Part shown: in pieces, positions 43,073 to 52,187 of the stretch
Numbering within the stretch: the stretch's first letter is position 1
Layout of the letters: each line of letters starts with the position of its first letter
Assembly: GCA_965199865.1 (NCBI GenBank)
Contig: CBDATU010000011.1
Coordinates: 992,001 to 1,056,000 of the forward strand
Reading direction: 5' to 3'
DNA length: 64,000 bases
DNA from: JAPOUP01 sp965199865
GTDB taxonomy: Bacteria; Pseudomonadota; Alphaproteobacteria; Rhodobacterales; Rhodobacteraceae
Translations under genes and position numbers: made by a program
The notes under the pieces: model-generated
What the model was told of the DNA's origin: nothing
Databases searched by the model: none
What the model saw: only the letters and a program-made list of their open reading frames with translations

Positions 43073-43126
43073 TTTATGGTCATATGTGATTCATATGATC
43101 ATCATTGTAATCAATGCAACCATAAA
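43073..43126. promoter_or_regulatory. Likely operator region between xis and the XRE regulator
   Basis: The divergent region holds an inverted repeat tttatggt (43073-43080) and accataaa (43119-43126) around two catatg hexamers (43081-43086, 43092-43097) and an atgatcat palindrome. It is AT-rich relative to the surroundings. The arrangement fits a switch controlled by the adjacent XRE protein. Binding is inferred. Confidence 0.5.
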
Positions 43127-43137
43127 GAAGGTTGAGT

Positions 43138-43572
43138 ATGACAGTTCCCGGCTTGGGATACCGCCTTGCGGCTGTGCGAAACATGGCAAGTCTCTCCCAA
43201 GAGGAGATGGCTCAGCGCCTCGGCACTAGTCGGAGTGCATACCAGTACTATGAACGCAGCCAGCGGGATTTGACGGCTTCACTGCTGTTGAAAGTCTACG
43301 AGGAATTCGACGTCGATCCGCTCTGGATGCTCGAAGGCGATACGGAAGACGGCAAGAACCGCAGGCATGAAAAGATCGCGACCGCTTATCGCAAGATCGG
43401 CATCGCTGTCGAGCGCCGGATCATTGATCGCGGGCTGACTGTGACCCCCGAAAAGAGGTGGGATGCCATCGAATTCCTCTTCGACGAATTCCTGAACACC
43501 GATGCCTTGGCCGCAGATACCGGGGAACGGGACACACCAAGAATTGACAGTGTTTTGAGATTGGTAAGTTGA
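43138..43572 (+). CDS. XRE-family transcriptional regulator
   Basis: A 144-residue regulator: an HTH_3 domain (LGYRLAAVRNMASLSQEEMAQRLGTSRSAYQYYERSQRDL) at residues 5-45, then FDVDPLWMLEGD and a helical C-terminal dimerisation region. ATG at 43138 follows AAGAAGG; a TTG six bases upstream is an alternative. Its TGA overlaps the start of the next gene (TGATG), so it leads the defence operon and probably controls it together with the divergent xis-type gene. Confidence 0.85.
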   Translation: MTVPGLGYRLAAVRNMASLSQEEMAQRLGTSRSAYQYYERSQRDLTASLLLKVYEEFDVDPLWMLEGDTEDGKNRRHEKIATAYRKIGIAVERRIIDRGLTVTPEKRWDAIEFLFDEFLNTDALAADTGERDTPRIDSVLRLVS

Positions 43573-44141
43573 TGTTGGAAGAAAGACTCCCTGACGACGT
43601 GACAAATCTCCGCCCGCGCAAACTGCGGCTGGGTCGGGACGTGGAACGCCTGCTTGAAGGCCTCAGTGGCAAAGAAGAAAGCTTGGGCCGCGCGAGCCAA
43701 ATTCGGAACCTGCGCCCGAGCGCTGAACGCATCAATTCGATACGCTGCGTGGGTTGCCGTCAAATAGAATACATCACCCGCGACTATTGCCGTTGCGGTC
43801 ACTACTTTGCTGGCCAGATAGAAGACGAATACCTCGCTTGGGAACGAGACCTGGTCGAAACGCACGAGCGCCTATCGGCCGAAACGGAACGCAAGCTGAA
43901 ACCGTTCAGAGTGGCAGCCCTTGCAGCCCTTCCGCTCATTGTCTGGCCGATCCTCTCCCCCGTGCTCTTTGACGAATTCGGGTCATTGACCACCAGGCTC
44001 TGGATGCTTCCCGGCATCGCGATTTTCGGCCTGTTCGGCCTGATCCAAGCCTTAGTTACCGCAAAACGCGACGCCAGCACACAAGCGCCCGAAACAGCCT
44101 CCTTCGAACAGTTTCTGATTGAAAGGTGGAGCAAATCATGA
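43572..44141 (+). CDS. Zinc-ribbon membrane protein of the defence operon
   Basis: A 189-residue protein I do not recognise. A basic, helical N-terminal third is followed by a four-cysteine pair CVGC...YCRCGHY at about residues 58-77 that looks like a zinc ribbon, a short acidic helical linker (EDEYLAWERDLVETHERL), and two hydrophobic segments (about 115-137 and 143-163) likely to span the inner membrane, with a cytosolic tail. It is coupled at both ends: TGATG with the regulator and ATGA with the GHKL ATPase gene. It may anchor or sense for the system; this is inference. Confidence 0.75.
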   Translation: MLEERLPDDVTNLRPRKLRLGRDVERLLEGLSGKEESLGRASQIRNLRPSAERINSIRCVGCRQIEYITRDYCRCGHYFAGQIEDEYLAWERDLVETHERLSAETERKLKPFRVAALAALPLIVWPILSPVLFDEFGSLTTRLWMLPGIAIFGLFGLIQALVTAKRDASTQAPETASFEQFLIERWSKS

Positions 44142-45628
44142 AGCAATCTGCCATTCGAGAAGTTGACGCAACGCCCTTCGCGGCATCACTCATCGAAGGG
44201 CACCGAGACTTCGGCTACAGCCTAGAAACTGCTTTAGCCGACATAGTTGACAACGCAATTACAGCTGGAGCGAGCAGCGTTGAGCTGATTGCGGACACAG
44301 TTGCGGACGAACCTTGGATTGCTTTAGCCGATGACGGAAACGGCATGACCGAGCTGGAGCTGATCAATGCAATGCGGCTAGGATCGAAAAACCCAACTGA
44401 TGAAAGGGCAGCAGAAGATCTTGGTCGTTTTGGTCTCGGATTGAAAAGTGCGAGCTTCTCGCAATGCAGGTGTTTGACAGTACTGACTCGTCAAAACGGC
44501 AAGACGTCATGCGCCCGCTGGGACCTCGACCGCGTCGCAAAACGTAACGATTGGAGCCTCGAACTCATAGATAATTTGGAGAAAGTGACTGGGAACGATC
44601 TACTACCAGACACCGGAACAGTGGTCACTTGGGAAAACCTTGACCGATTGAGTGGTGGATACAAGCATGACCGTTCCAAACGGGCCGAGCACATGAATGC
44701 TGAGCTGTCCCGTGCTGAGCGCCACCTCAGGCTTGTGTTCCACAGATTTCTCAAACGGGTGAAGCCGCGTCTGAACTTGTCGATCAACGGCCGTTCTTTG
44801 AAACCAATTGATCCCTTGGGTGCGAGCTATGAGTCGGGGCAGTGGGACCCACTTGATGAAATCGTCCTGAAGCGGGGGACAATCAAGATTCATTGTCGAA
44901 CGCTTCCGCATCACAAGATGATAACGAAGGAAGCGTGGGAAGAGATTGGAGGGCCTGAAGGTCACCTGAAATCACAAGGACTTTACGTTTATCGAGAGAA
45001 CCGCCTTATCATTGCGGGCGGCTGGTTAGGTCTCGCTCGGCAAACGGAACTGACCAAGCTCTGCCGAATTGCGGTAGATATCCCGAACACGATGGATTCG
45101 GAATGGAAGATCGACGTCAAGAAGGCATCGGCGCAACTTCCACCTGTGGTACGAGAACGACTAAAGAAGGTGGTCGAAAGGTTTGTCGGAACTTCAAAAC
45201 GCACCTATCGCAGCCGCGGTCACAAGCTGGTAGACCAGACACGTTTTCCGATCTGGAGCCGAGTCCAGAAAGATGGCCAGATAGTTTTTCGACCAAATTT
45301 GGAGCATCCAGTATTTCGAGCCTACGCCGGTCAATTGCCTGAAGATTTGCGCGAAGGTTTCGAACGCTGTCTGCGCATTTTAGGTTCAGGTTTGCCAATT
45401 GAGACATTGCATGCGGAACTTGTGGGGAATGCGGAATCCGTGGCGGCTGACGAAACATCTGAAACCGACCTCGAAGAGCTGATCTTCTCACTTTCTGCTA
45501 CTCTGATGGAAAGCGGTGTGTCTGCAGATTCCTTGCCGGAAACATTACAGAGCAACCCATTTCTGAGAACAAAATGGGATGCAGCAGCGCCAATTCTTGA
45601 ACGATTTCTGAGGACCCAAACTCAATGA
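44138..45628 (+). CDS. GHKL (MutL/MORC-like) ATPase of the defence operon
   Basis: A 496-residue HATPase_c protein. The N-box is ADIVDNAITAGA (Asp38-Asn39), the G1 box DDGNGM (65-70), and the G2 box DLGRFGLGLKSAS (94-106), the MutL/MORC arrangement. A transducer-like region follows (VTWENLDRLSGGYKHD, then IDVKKASAQLPPVVRERLKK with the conserved Lys), and an alpha-helical C-terminus. Iyer, Abhiman and Aravind (2008) described such MutL-like ATPases beside Z1, nuclease and methyltransferase genes in restriction systems. I chose the ATG overlapping the previous stop (ATGA); a GTG four codons upstream is possible. Confidence 0.88.
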   Translation: MKQSAIREVDATPFAASLIEGHRDFGYSLETALADIVDNAITAGASSVELIADTVADEPWIALADDGNGMTELELINAMRLGSKNPTDERAAEDLGRFGLGLKSASFSQCRCLTVLTRQNGKTSCARWDLDRVAKRNDWSLELIDNLEKVTGNDLLPDTGTVVTWENLDRLSGGYKHDRSKRAEHMNAELSRAERHLRLVFHRFLKRVKPRLNLSINGRSLKPIDPLGASYESGQWDPLDEIVLKRGTIKIHCRTLPHHKMITKEAWEEIGGPEGHLKSQGLYVYRENRLIIAGGWLGLARQTELTKLCRIAVDIPNTMDSEWKIDVKKASAQLPPVVRERLKKVVERFVGTSKRTYRSRGHKLVDQTRFPIWSRVQKDGQIVFRPNLEHPVFRAYAGQLPEDLREGFERCLRILGSGLPIETLHAELVGNAESVAADETSETDLEELIFSLSATLMESGVSADSLPETLQSNPFLRTKWDAAAPILERFLRTQTQ

Positions 45629-48363
45629 ACGTAGCATTTGATACCGTGAAAGACATGGTCGAGATGGGCTTGTTCCATCAGCCTAGGAAGACCGAAGACG
45701 AATTGCGAGCAATGATCCGCGGCATTGCTACTACCGTGGATCACGGCCTGAGCGAACCAGAGATCGAGCAGATTGCGCGCGAGATTGAGTTCAAACAAGG
45801 CATCAAGGCTGGTCTTGGGGCTATTGTCGACAGCGAGGACTTCGAACCATGGCTGGACGACGCCAAGCCGTCCATCGAGCCGTATTATTGGAACCGTTAT
45901 CAGAAACTGCTCCGGCGGAACGGCTTGCCCAAGGACGTTGTGATTTCGACGGACAAAGTGACCGACAAGATTCTCAGTCGGCTCGGCAACCCTGACAAGC
46001 ATGTGCCATGGGATCGGCGCGGCATGGTAGTGGGTCACGTCCAAAGCGGGAAAACCGCAAACTATGCAGGCCTGATCTGCAAGGCTGCCGATGCAGGATA
46101 CAGGCTGATCATCGTGATTGCAGGGATTCACAATAACCTTCGCAACCAGACCCAAGCGCGGATCGACGAGGGCTTCATCGGTCGGGACACGGGGAAGTCT
46201 CAGAAAACGAAAAAAGGCGGTGCAAAGCACATTATTGGCGTCGGCGATTTCGACCCGAACAACACACCTGTCAGCCTTACCAACACCCTGCGGGATTTCA
46301 ATAAGGCCACTGCTTCGACAAACACGAGCGAGATCGACTCCTACAAGGTTCCTGTCGTCCTTGTAATCAAGAAGAATCACCGAACGCTTGCCAATCTGCT
46401 TGATTGGCTCAAGGACAACAGCGCTCGGGGTGATCAGGAGATGATCGATCAGCCTATGCTCCTGATCGACGACGAAGCTGACAATGCATCGATCAATACG
46501 AAGTACGGCAAGAAACTCGTGACAACAATCAATGGCCAGATTCGGGACCTGCTGAACATGTTCCATCGGAGCTGCTACGTTGGATACACGGCCACACCGT
46601 TTGCCAACATCTTCATCGATCCTGACCAAGACGATGAGATGTACAACGAAGACCTCTTCCCAAGAGACTTCATCATCGGGCTTGACGCACCTAGCAACTA
46701 CTTCGGTCCATCAAAGATATTCGTCGATGGTTTGCCGGATGAAGGCGAGCCGACTTGGTTGAGGTACATCACTGACAACGAAGACATACTGCCAATAAAG
46801 CACAAAATTGAGCTCGAGCTTGACGCGCTGCCGCCTTCGCTGACGCAGGCCTTGCGAACTTTCCTGTTGGCCAGGACGATCCGGAACATTCGCGGCCAGA
46901 AGGCGGCACATTGCTCGATGTTGGTAAACGCGAGCCGTTTCACCGCTGTTCAAGGCCGCTTGCGTAATCGACTCCATGAGGCGCTGGAGCGCATTCAGAA
47001 CGCCGCACGGATCAATGGAAGCAGAGGTGCTGCTGCGTTGAACGATCCGGAAATATCCGCACTCCATGCAGTGTGGCAGCAGGAATACTCTGAGTTTGAA
47101 CCCGACTGGGCGGCCATCCAGTCTGAGCTGTTGGACGCGATCGCATCGGCGAAAGTCGTCGAGGTGAACAGCCGGGCAAATGACCTAGATTACTCGAATT
47201 CCGGTGAGCGCGGGCAGACCGTTGTCGCGGTAGGCGGCTTCTCATTGTCACGCGGACTCACGCTCGAGGGTCTGGCGGTCACATGGTTCCTGAGAAACAC
47301 CATGATGTATGACACGCTTATGCAGATGGGGCGGTGGTTCGGATACCGTGGCGGATACGAAGACCTTTGCCGCATCTGGATGCCCGCCGAAGCCATCGAT
47401 TGGTACGTTTTCATCGCGAACGCGGCTGAGGAACTGCACGATGAACTCCGGACCATGGAGAAAGCAAAGGCAACGCCTCGGATGTTTGGTCTCGCGGTGC
47501 GGAGCCATCCCGCTTCCCTGCTCGTGACCGCTCGCAATAAGATGGGGTCAGGCAAGAAGGTCACGACACTTGTCGGGCTATCGAACAAGTTCGTGGAAAC
47601 ATCGAAGGTTAGCATCAGACCGGATGATCTGTCGGCCAACCTCGAAATTGCGAAATCACTCGTTTCGAAACTGAGTGGTAACGGATTTCAGGATAAGCCG
47701 ACGCCTTGGGGCACCATGGTGAGCGATGTGCCGTTCGAGTTCATTGATGAGTTCCTTGCTGGCTGGCGGAATGCGGAACAGAGCGTGACCACCGATACGG
47801 GGCCTGTACGCAGTTACATCCGCGCCAGGAAATCTGACGAACTACGAACTTGGGACGTGCTCATTCCAAGCCTCGCCAAGGGCGAGACGGACGTGAAGCT
47901 CGGCAAGCCTGTCGTGCCCGCAACCCGCTATGTGGACCTGCATGATTTGAAGCATGAATTCATGTCGTTCAGCGGCAAGCGTATGCGGGTGGCCTCGCGG
48001 GGTATCGAAAAAGCTGGCGTCGATCCGGACGTGGCCGCAGACGCAGAGGCGCGCTACCGTGAGGAAAAGGGTAGGTCCGACGGCGAGCGAGTGAACTATC
48101 CCGACTCAATATACCGGCGTGCGAGAGATTGCGGCCTGTTCATCCTGCATTTAGTAAAGGCCAAGGCGCCTGATGGAAAGGAAGATGCTGAGGATGTGGA
48201 CTTGATACCAAGCACGCCAGTGGTGGCGTGGGGGATTAGCCTTCCAGTTTCTGCACGCCCGGCAGAACGAGTAGAATACGTAGTGAACACAGTCCGTTAC
48301 CAGGAACTGTTCGGTGAAGAAGACGAAGATGACGATCAGGAGGCCGCCCTTGAAGCCTCGTGA
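45625..48363 (+). CDS. Z1-domain helicase-like/endonuclease protein
   Basis: A 912-residue protein with a central Z1 domain, a superfamily-II-like NTPase. Walker A is GHVQSGKT (137-144), the DEAD-like motif II is LLIDDEADNASIN (280-291), motif III-like YTATPFAN (321-328), and later GERGQTVVAVGGFSLSRGLT, MQMGRWFGYRGGYEDLCRIW carry motifs V-VI. The N-terminal 120 and C-terminal 250 residues are less conserved. Z1 proteins are the large subunits of a restriction-like system and probably translocate or remodel DNA. The gene starts by ATGA overlap with the ATPase gene. Confidence 0.9.
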   Translation: MNVAFDTVKDMVEMGLFHQPRKTEDELRAMIRGIATTVDHGLSEPEIEQIAREIEFKQGIKAGLGAIVDSEDFEPWLDDAKPSIEPYYWNRYQKLLRRNGLPKDVVISTDKVTDKILSRLGNPDKHVPWDRRGMVVGHVQSGKTANYAGLICKAADAGYRLIIVIAGIHNNLRNQTQARIDEGFIGRDTGKSQKTKKGGAKHIIGVGDFDPNNTPVSLTNTLRDFNKATASTNTSEIDSYKVPVVLVIKKNHRTLANLLDWLKDNSARGDQEMIDQPMLLIDDEADNASINTKYGKKLVTTINGQIRDLLNMFHRSCYVGYTATPFANIFIDPDQDDEMYNEDLFPRDFIIGLDAPSNYFGPSKIFVDGLPDEGEPTWLRYITDNEDILPIKHKIELELDALPPSLTQALRTFLLARTIRNIRGQKAAHCSMLVNASRFTAVQGRLRNRLHEALERIQNAARINGSRGAAALNDPEISALHAVWQQEYSEFEPDWAAIQSELLDAIASAKVVEVNSRANDLDYSNSGERGQTVVAVGGFSLSRGLTLEGLAVTWFLRNTMMYDTLMQMGRWFGYRGGYEDLCRIWMPAEAIDWYVFIANAAEELHDELRTMEKAKATPRMFGLAVRSHPASLLVTARNKMGSGKKVTTLVGLSNKFVETSKVSIRPDDLSANLEIAKSLVSKLSGNGFQDKPTPWGTMVSDVPFEFIDEFLAGWRNAEQSVTTDTGPVRSYIRARKSDELRTWDVLIPSLAKGETDVKLGKPVVPATRYVDLHDLKHEFMSFSGKRMRVASRGIEKAGVDPDVAADAEARYREEKGRSDGERVNYPDSIYRRARDCGLFILHLVKAKAPDGKEDAEDVDLIPSTPVVAWGISLPVSARPAERVEYVVNTVRYQELFGEEDEDDDQEAALEAS

Positions 48364-49312
48364 TCCCTGGGAAAAGCTTGGCCCCGACGACGCCAAGCGC
48401 GTTGACGTGGAAGGCCGGTATGATTTCTTCTGGGTTGTTCTCGAGACTGGAATACCCGGGCTGATGCTTAGGCTGCCATCTTTGCCACAACCCATCCCGC
48501 GTTTGCCAAAGCTGAAGAACCTAGTGGCTTCCTTCAGGCCGGTATCCGGCGGATCGGCTTTCGTACTCGGCCTCAAGGAACGAAGCCAAGTCGAGATATT
48601 TGAGACCTTGTGCAGAGACGTTGTCAAGGCCGGAGAGGCGGGTGAAGATCGTGAAGATGCGCTTTCCAGGGCCCTGCAACGCACCCGACGTTGGTATCAT
48701 CTTCTGCGCGGAGGGAGGTCAGGTGGCTTGTCAGTTGAAGAACAACGAGGTCTCATTGGCGAATTGGCCCTTCTGCGCGACCTGCTGTCCGTGTTCGGGC
48801 CCGAGACCGCAATCGAAGCTTGGACCGGACCAACGGGATCGGCAAAGGACTTTGAGCTCATCGGGACATGTATAGAAGTGAAGTCGCGCCGGGTTGCGGC
48901 GAAGCCATTCGTGGCGATCTCTTCCGAAGACCAGTTGGCAGATGTTGAGAGGAGTCGTCTGTTCCTGCATGTGGTCAATGTGGTGTCTGCTGTCTTGCCG
49001 GAAGGCCAGAGCTTGCATGACCATGTGCGCATAACCGCTGAACTCTTTGAAGAGGAGGGCGGTGCGTTCGAAGCATGGGAAGAGGCACTGTATTCGACGG
49101 GATATGATCCTGAGAATGACTACGATGACAGGTGTTGGCTTCTGGGTGTGGCGACCAACTACGAAGTAATCGAAGGCTTCCCTCGGATTTCGTCGCCGCT
49201 TTTGCCAGGCGTGGAGCACGCTCGGTATTCGATCTCTCTCGATGCATGCGAGCCCTTCAAGCTGGAAGGCGATCTGATCGAAGTGGTCCGGAAGGGGCTG
49301 GAACATGAGTGA
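48350..49312 (+). CDS. DUF4420 PD-(D/E)XK nuclease-like protein
   Basis: A 320-residue protein of the putative PD-(D/E)XK family DUF4420. The nuclease core is at residues 135-180: Glu138 in LIGELALLRD, Asp167 in GSAKDFELIG, and Glu176/Lys178 in CIEVKSRR, the right order and spacing for PD-(D/E)XK. The N-terminal DPWEKL and C-terminal YSISLDACEPF regions fit the family. I chose the TTG at 48350 because AGGAGG lies six bases before it; an ATG at 48329 and a GTG at 48314 are in frame upstream. It overlaps the Z1 gene and the AIPR gene. Confidence 0.82.
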   Translation: MKPRDPWEKLGPDDAKRVDVEGRYDFFWVVLETGIPGLMLRLPSLPQPIPRLPKLKNLVASFRPVSGGSAFVLGLKERSQVEIFETLCRDVVKAGEAGEDREDALSRALQRTRRWYHLLRGGRSGGLSVEEQRGLIGELALLRDLLSVFGPETAIEAWTGPTGSAKDFELIGTCIEVKSRRVAAKPFVAISSEDQLADVERSRLFLHVVNVVSAVLPEGQSLHDHVRITAELFEEEGGAFEAWEEALYSTGYDPENDYDDRCWLLGVATNYEVIEGFPRISSPLLPGVEHARYSISLDACEPFKLEGDLIEVVRKGLEHE

Positions 49313-51389
49313 CCTTGAAGAATTTCATCACCAGCTTCTCGCGGATATCCAGGGGGATGCAGATGTTCTCGGCCTCGTCACCGTGGAGGCGTTTTTCGAG
49401 AAAGTTGGGGAACTGCTCACCGAAGCTGGTGAATTGGACGGCGCAAACCGCGCCTTCTACGAGGGAACCATATCCGGCAATCCCGCCCGTATCGATGGGT
49501 ATGGTGGCGACCCGAGAGACGGCGACGGCGTACTGAGTCTCATCCTGTGTGATTTTTCTATCACTGACGAAATTCGCTTGATTTACAAGGACAGGCTTCA
49601 GGTCTTGTTGAATACCTTGCACCGCTTTCTCAAGGCGAGCCTGAAGCGCGATTTCAGGGAACAGCTCGAGGAAACAAGTTCGGGATTTGGAGTAGCCGAT
49701 CTGATTGCCACGACCTGGAAGGACGTCGAAAAGATCAAGCTGATCATAGTTTCGAACGCTGACTCGAGAACTCAAGCTGATGCGGCCAAGGTTACTGACC
49801 TCGATGGAAAGCCAGTGACCCTTAGTGTATGGGACCTTAAGCGCCTCAAACAGTATGTGGAACAGGGTCAGGCGAGTGCCAATCTGGTTATCGATTTCGA
49901 GCGGGACTTCGGTGGTGGCATCCCGCTTCTTGAGGCATCGGGCAGTGATACCTCTCTCGAAAGCTATCTCGCAGTCATTCCGGGCCGACAATTGGCGGCG
50001 ATTTATGACAAGTGGGGGCCTCGCCTGCTTGAAGCGAATGTCAGAAGTTTCCTTCAGGCTCGAGGCAAGGTGAACAGGGGTATCCGTGATACCATCCGCG
50101 ATGAGCCGCACATGTTCTTTTCCTACAACAATGGCCTCAGCGCCACGGCAGATTCCATTGATGTGGAACAGACTGACAATGGCCTTCGCTTCGTTCGCGC
50201 GGACAATCTTCAGATTGTGAACGGTGGGCAAACGACGGCATCTCTGCATGCGGCTCGAAAAATATCTGCGGAACAGCTGGAACAGGTTCACGTACAGATG
50301 AAGCTGACAATCGTACCGCGTGATCAATCGGAAGTCGTGGTGCCACGAATCTCAGAATACGCAAACAGCCAGAACAGGGTCAATGCAGCCGACTTCTTCT
50401 CGAACCATCCCTTCCATATCCGGACCGAAGAATTATCGCGCAAGGTATTGGCTCGCGGGGAAGACGGATATCGAGACACCAAATGGTTCTACGAGCGCGC
50501 ACGAGGCCAGTATGCCGACGAACGCGGGCGCAGGACCGTTGCGGAGCGAAAGAAGTTTGATGCCGAGTTTCCGCGCTCTCAGTTCCTAACCAAAACCGAT
50601 CTCGCCAAATTCGAGAACACTTGGTTTTGCCTGCCTCATGTCGTAAGCCTTGGCGCTCAGAAGAACTTCGCGGAGTTCGCCAAGTACATTGGCAAGCGTT
50701 GGGGCTCTGACGGCATCGCATTTGATGAGCTATGGTTCAAGCGAATGATCGCAAAGGCGATTGTGTTCCGGGCTACCGAGAATCTGGTTTCGGGCGCGGA
50801 ATGGTATGAAGGGGGATATCGTGCCAATATCGTCACCTACGCGATCGCCAAGGTCGTGCACGACACCGAAGAACGAAAAATGGCAATCGATCTGGACGCG
50901 ATCTGGCGATATCAAAGGGTTCCACCGGAGCTGAAGGATGCCCTTCTGATCGCTGGTGCGGAAGCCCAGGACGTAATTACTCATCCACCCGAAGGTGTGC
51001 GCAACTTCAGTGAATGGGCAAAGAAGCAAGCGTGCTGGAAATGGCTTTCCGACCGTGAGTTGCAGTACCCTGAAGGCTTCGACGGTATCCTGATTGACCC
51101 GGAGCTCGTAGAGGAACGGGCAAAAGACGCGCGCGCTGATAAAGCCGTTGAAAACAGCGTTGAAGCGGAACTTGAAGTTCACAGACTCGGATCGGCTTTC
51201 TGGGCAGAGGCGCGAAACTGGGGACGTGAGCGTAGCCTTCTGTCGCCGCGCGAGAACGGTGTCTTGGAAACCTGCGCCGCCATCCCGAACAAGATGCCAT
51301 CCGACAAGCAATGTGCCATTGCGATGAGTGCGCTCAGAAAGCTTCAGGATGAAGGTTTTTCAAACGACGTAGGCGCGGATGCAATCTGA
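49305..51389 (+). CDS. AIPR (abortive infection phage resistance) protein
   Basis: A 694-residue protein with the AIPR-domain core at about residues 240-320: LLEANVRSFLQARGKVNRGI, then FFSYNNGLSATADSI and LQIVNGGQTTASLHAARK. A later region AEYANSQNRVNAADFF-like (SEYANSQNRVNAADFFSN) is also typical. AIPR proteins are implicated in phage exclusion; some carry a nuclease-like N-terminus, here perhaps residues 70-170. The gene overlaps DUF4420 by 8 bp and closes the coupled set of six genes. The molecular activity is unknown. Confidence 0.88.
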   Translation: MSDLEEFHHQLLADIQGDADVLGLVTVEAFFEKVGELLTEAGELDGANRAFYEGTISGNPARIDGYGGDPRDGDGVLSLILCDFSITDEIRLIYKDRLQVLLNTLHRFLKASLKRDFREQLEETSSGFGVADLIATTWKDVEKIKLIIVSNADSRTQADAAKVTDLDGKPVTLSVWDLKRLKQYVEQGQASANLVIDFERDFGGGIPLLEASGSDTSLESYLAVIPGRQLAAIYDKWGPRLLEANVRSFLQARGKVNRGIRDTIRDEPHMFFSYNNGLSATADSIDVEQTDNGLRFVRADNLQIVNGGQTTASLHAARKISAEQLEQVHVQMKLTIVPRDQSEVVVPRISEYANSQNRVNAADFFSNHPFHIRTEELSRKVLARGEDGYRDTKWFYERARGQYADERGRRTVAERKKFDAEFPRSQFLTKTDLAKFENTWFCLPHVVSLGAQKNFAEFAKYIGKRWGSDGIAFDELWFKRMIAKAIVFRATENLVSGAEWYEGGYRANIVTYAIAKVVHDTEERKMAIDLDAIWRYQRVPPELKDALLIAGAEAQDVITHPPEGVRNFSEWAKKQACWKWLSDRELQYPEGFDGILIDPELVEERAKDARADKAVENSVEAELEVHRLGSAFWAEARNWGRERSLLSPRENGVLETCAAIPNKMPSDKQCAIAMSALRKLQDEGFSNDVGADAI

Positions 51390-52187
51390 AATGCCCCGGA
51401 AGCTGTACAAGTTCAGCGGTCCAACCGAGTACGCAATTCAGAACCGGAAAACGGCGTGATCTACTGTCAGCAATTTTCTGCGTACAATGATCCGTTCGAG
51501 TTCTGGGCGAGGATTCATGATGGTCTTCCCGATCCGAATGAAGAGGCGGACCGGTTCATAGCCGAAAAAAGGGCTTGGGGTGCAGTGGGGATGGAAGACG
51601 GAGATGAGTATCTTGCCGATTACTTCTCTTCTTGCGTCGGAGATCGGCCTCCATTTCGCAACTGGTTAGACAAATCACGAATAGCTTGCTTCGGCACCCA
51701 GCCGGATGACCTCTTGATGTGGTCTCACTATGGGAATGGGCTGAGAGGATTTTGCATAGCTTTCGACTAAACCATACTCCTCAAATCAGAGGGTACAGGA
51801 TTTTTTTGTTGACGTTGACTATGTCAAAGAACCGCCGAGAGTTGACGCGTTTGTTTGGGCCATCGTAAACGGTTTGGTCGATTACAACGCATCGGAACTT
51901 GAGCAGCTTGCCGGAAACAGGATGGAGCGAATTCGGAAGGTTTGTCAGAAAACGTGAAAGGCGGCTTCTTGTTCAAGCAAAAACTGAAGACAAAACGCCA
52001 GTTATGAACCCTTTCCCCCGAAACGCCATCAAGGAGGTCATTCTGGGCGAGCTGATGCCCGACAACTATCGATCCAGAATCTTGAATATATTGAAACTAC
52101 ACTACCCCGATGTTCCGGTAAAAACTGCTCGCCGCGCGCAGAAGGATTACTCCTTGTTCATTGACCGATCTCTCCCGCGCTACCCTG
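51379..52187 (+). pseudogene. DUF2971 protein gene with frameshifts
   Basis: Across three frames this region matches DUF2971 proteins: MPRKLYKFSG at 51391, then (after one missing A in a run of A at about 51450) VIYCQQFSAYNDPFEF, CFGTQPDDLLMWSHYGNGLRGFCIAFD, a stop at 51768, then FFVDVDYVKEPPRVDAFVWA, and finally NPFPRNAIKEVILGEL. At least three disruptions make it non-functional unless the sequence has errors. It starts inside the AIPR 3' end, so it was once the seventh gene of the operon. Confidence 0.85.
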
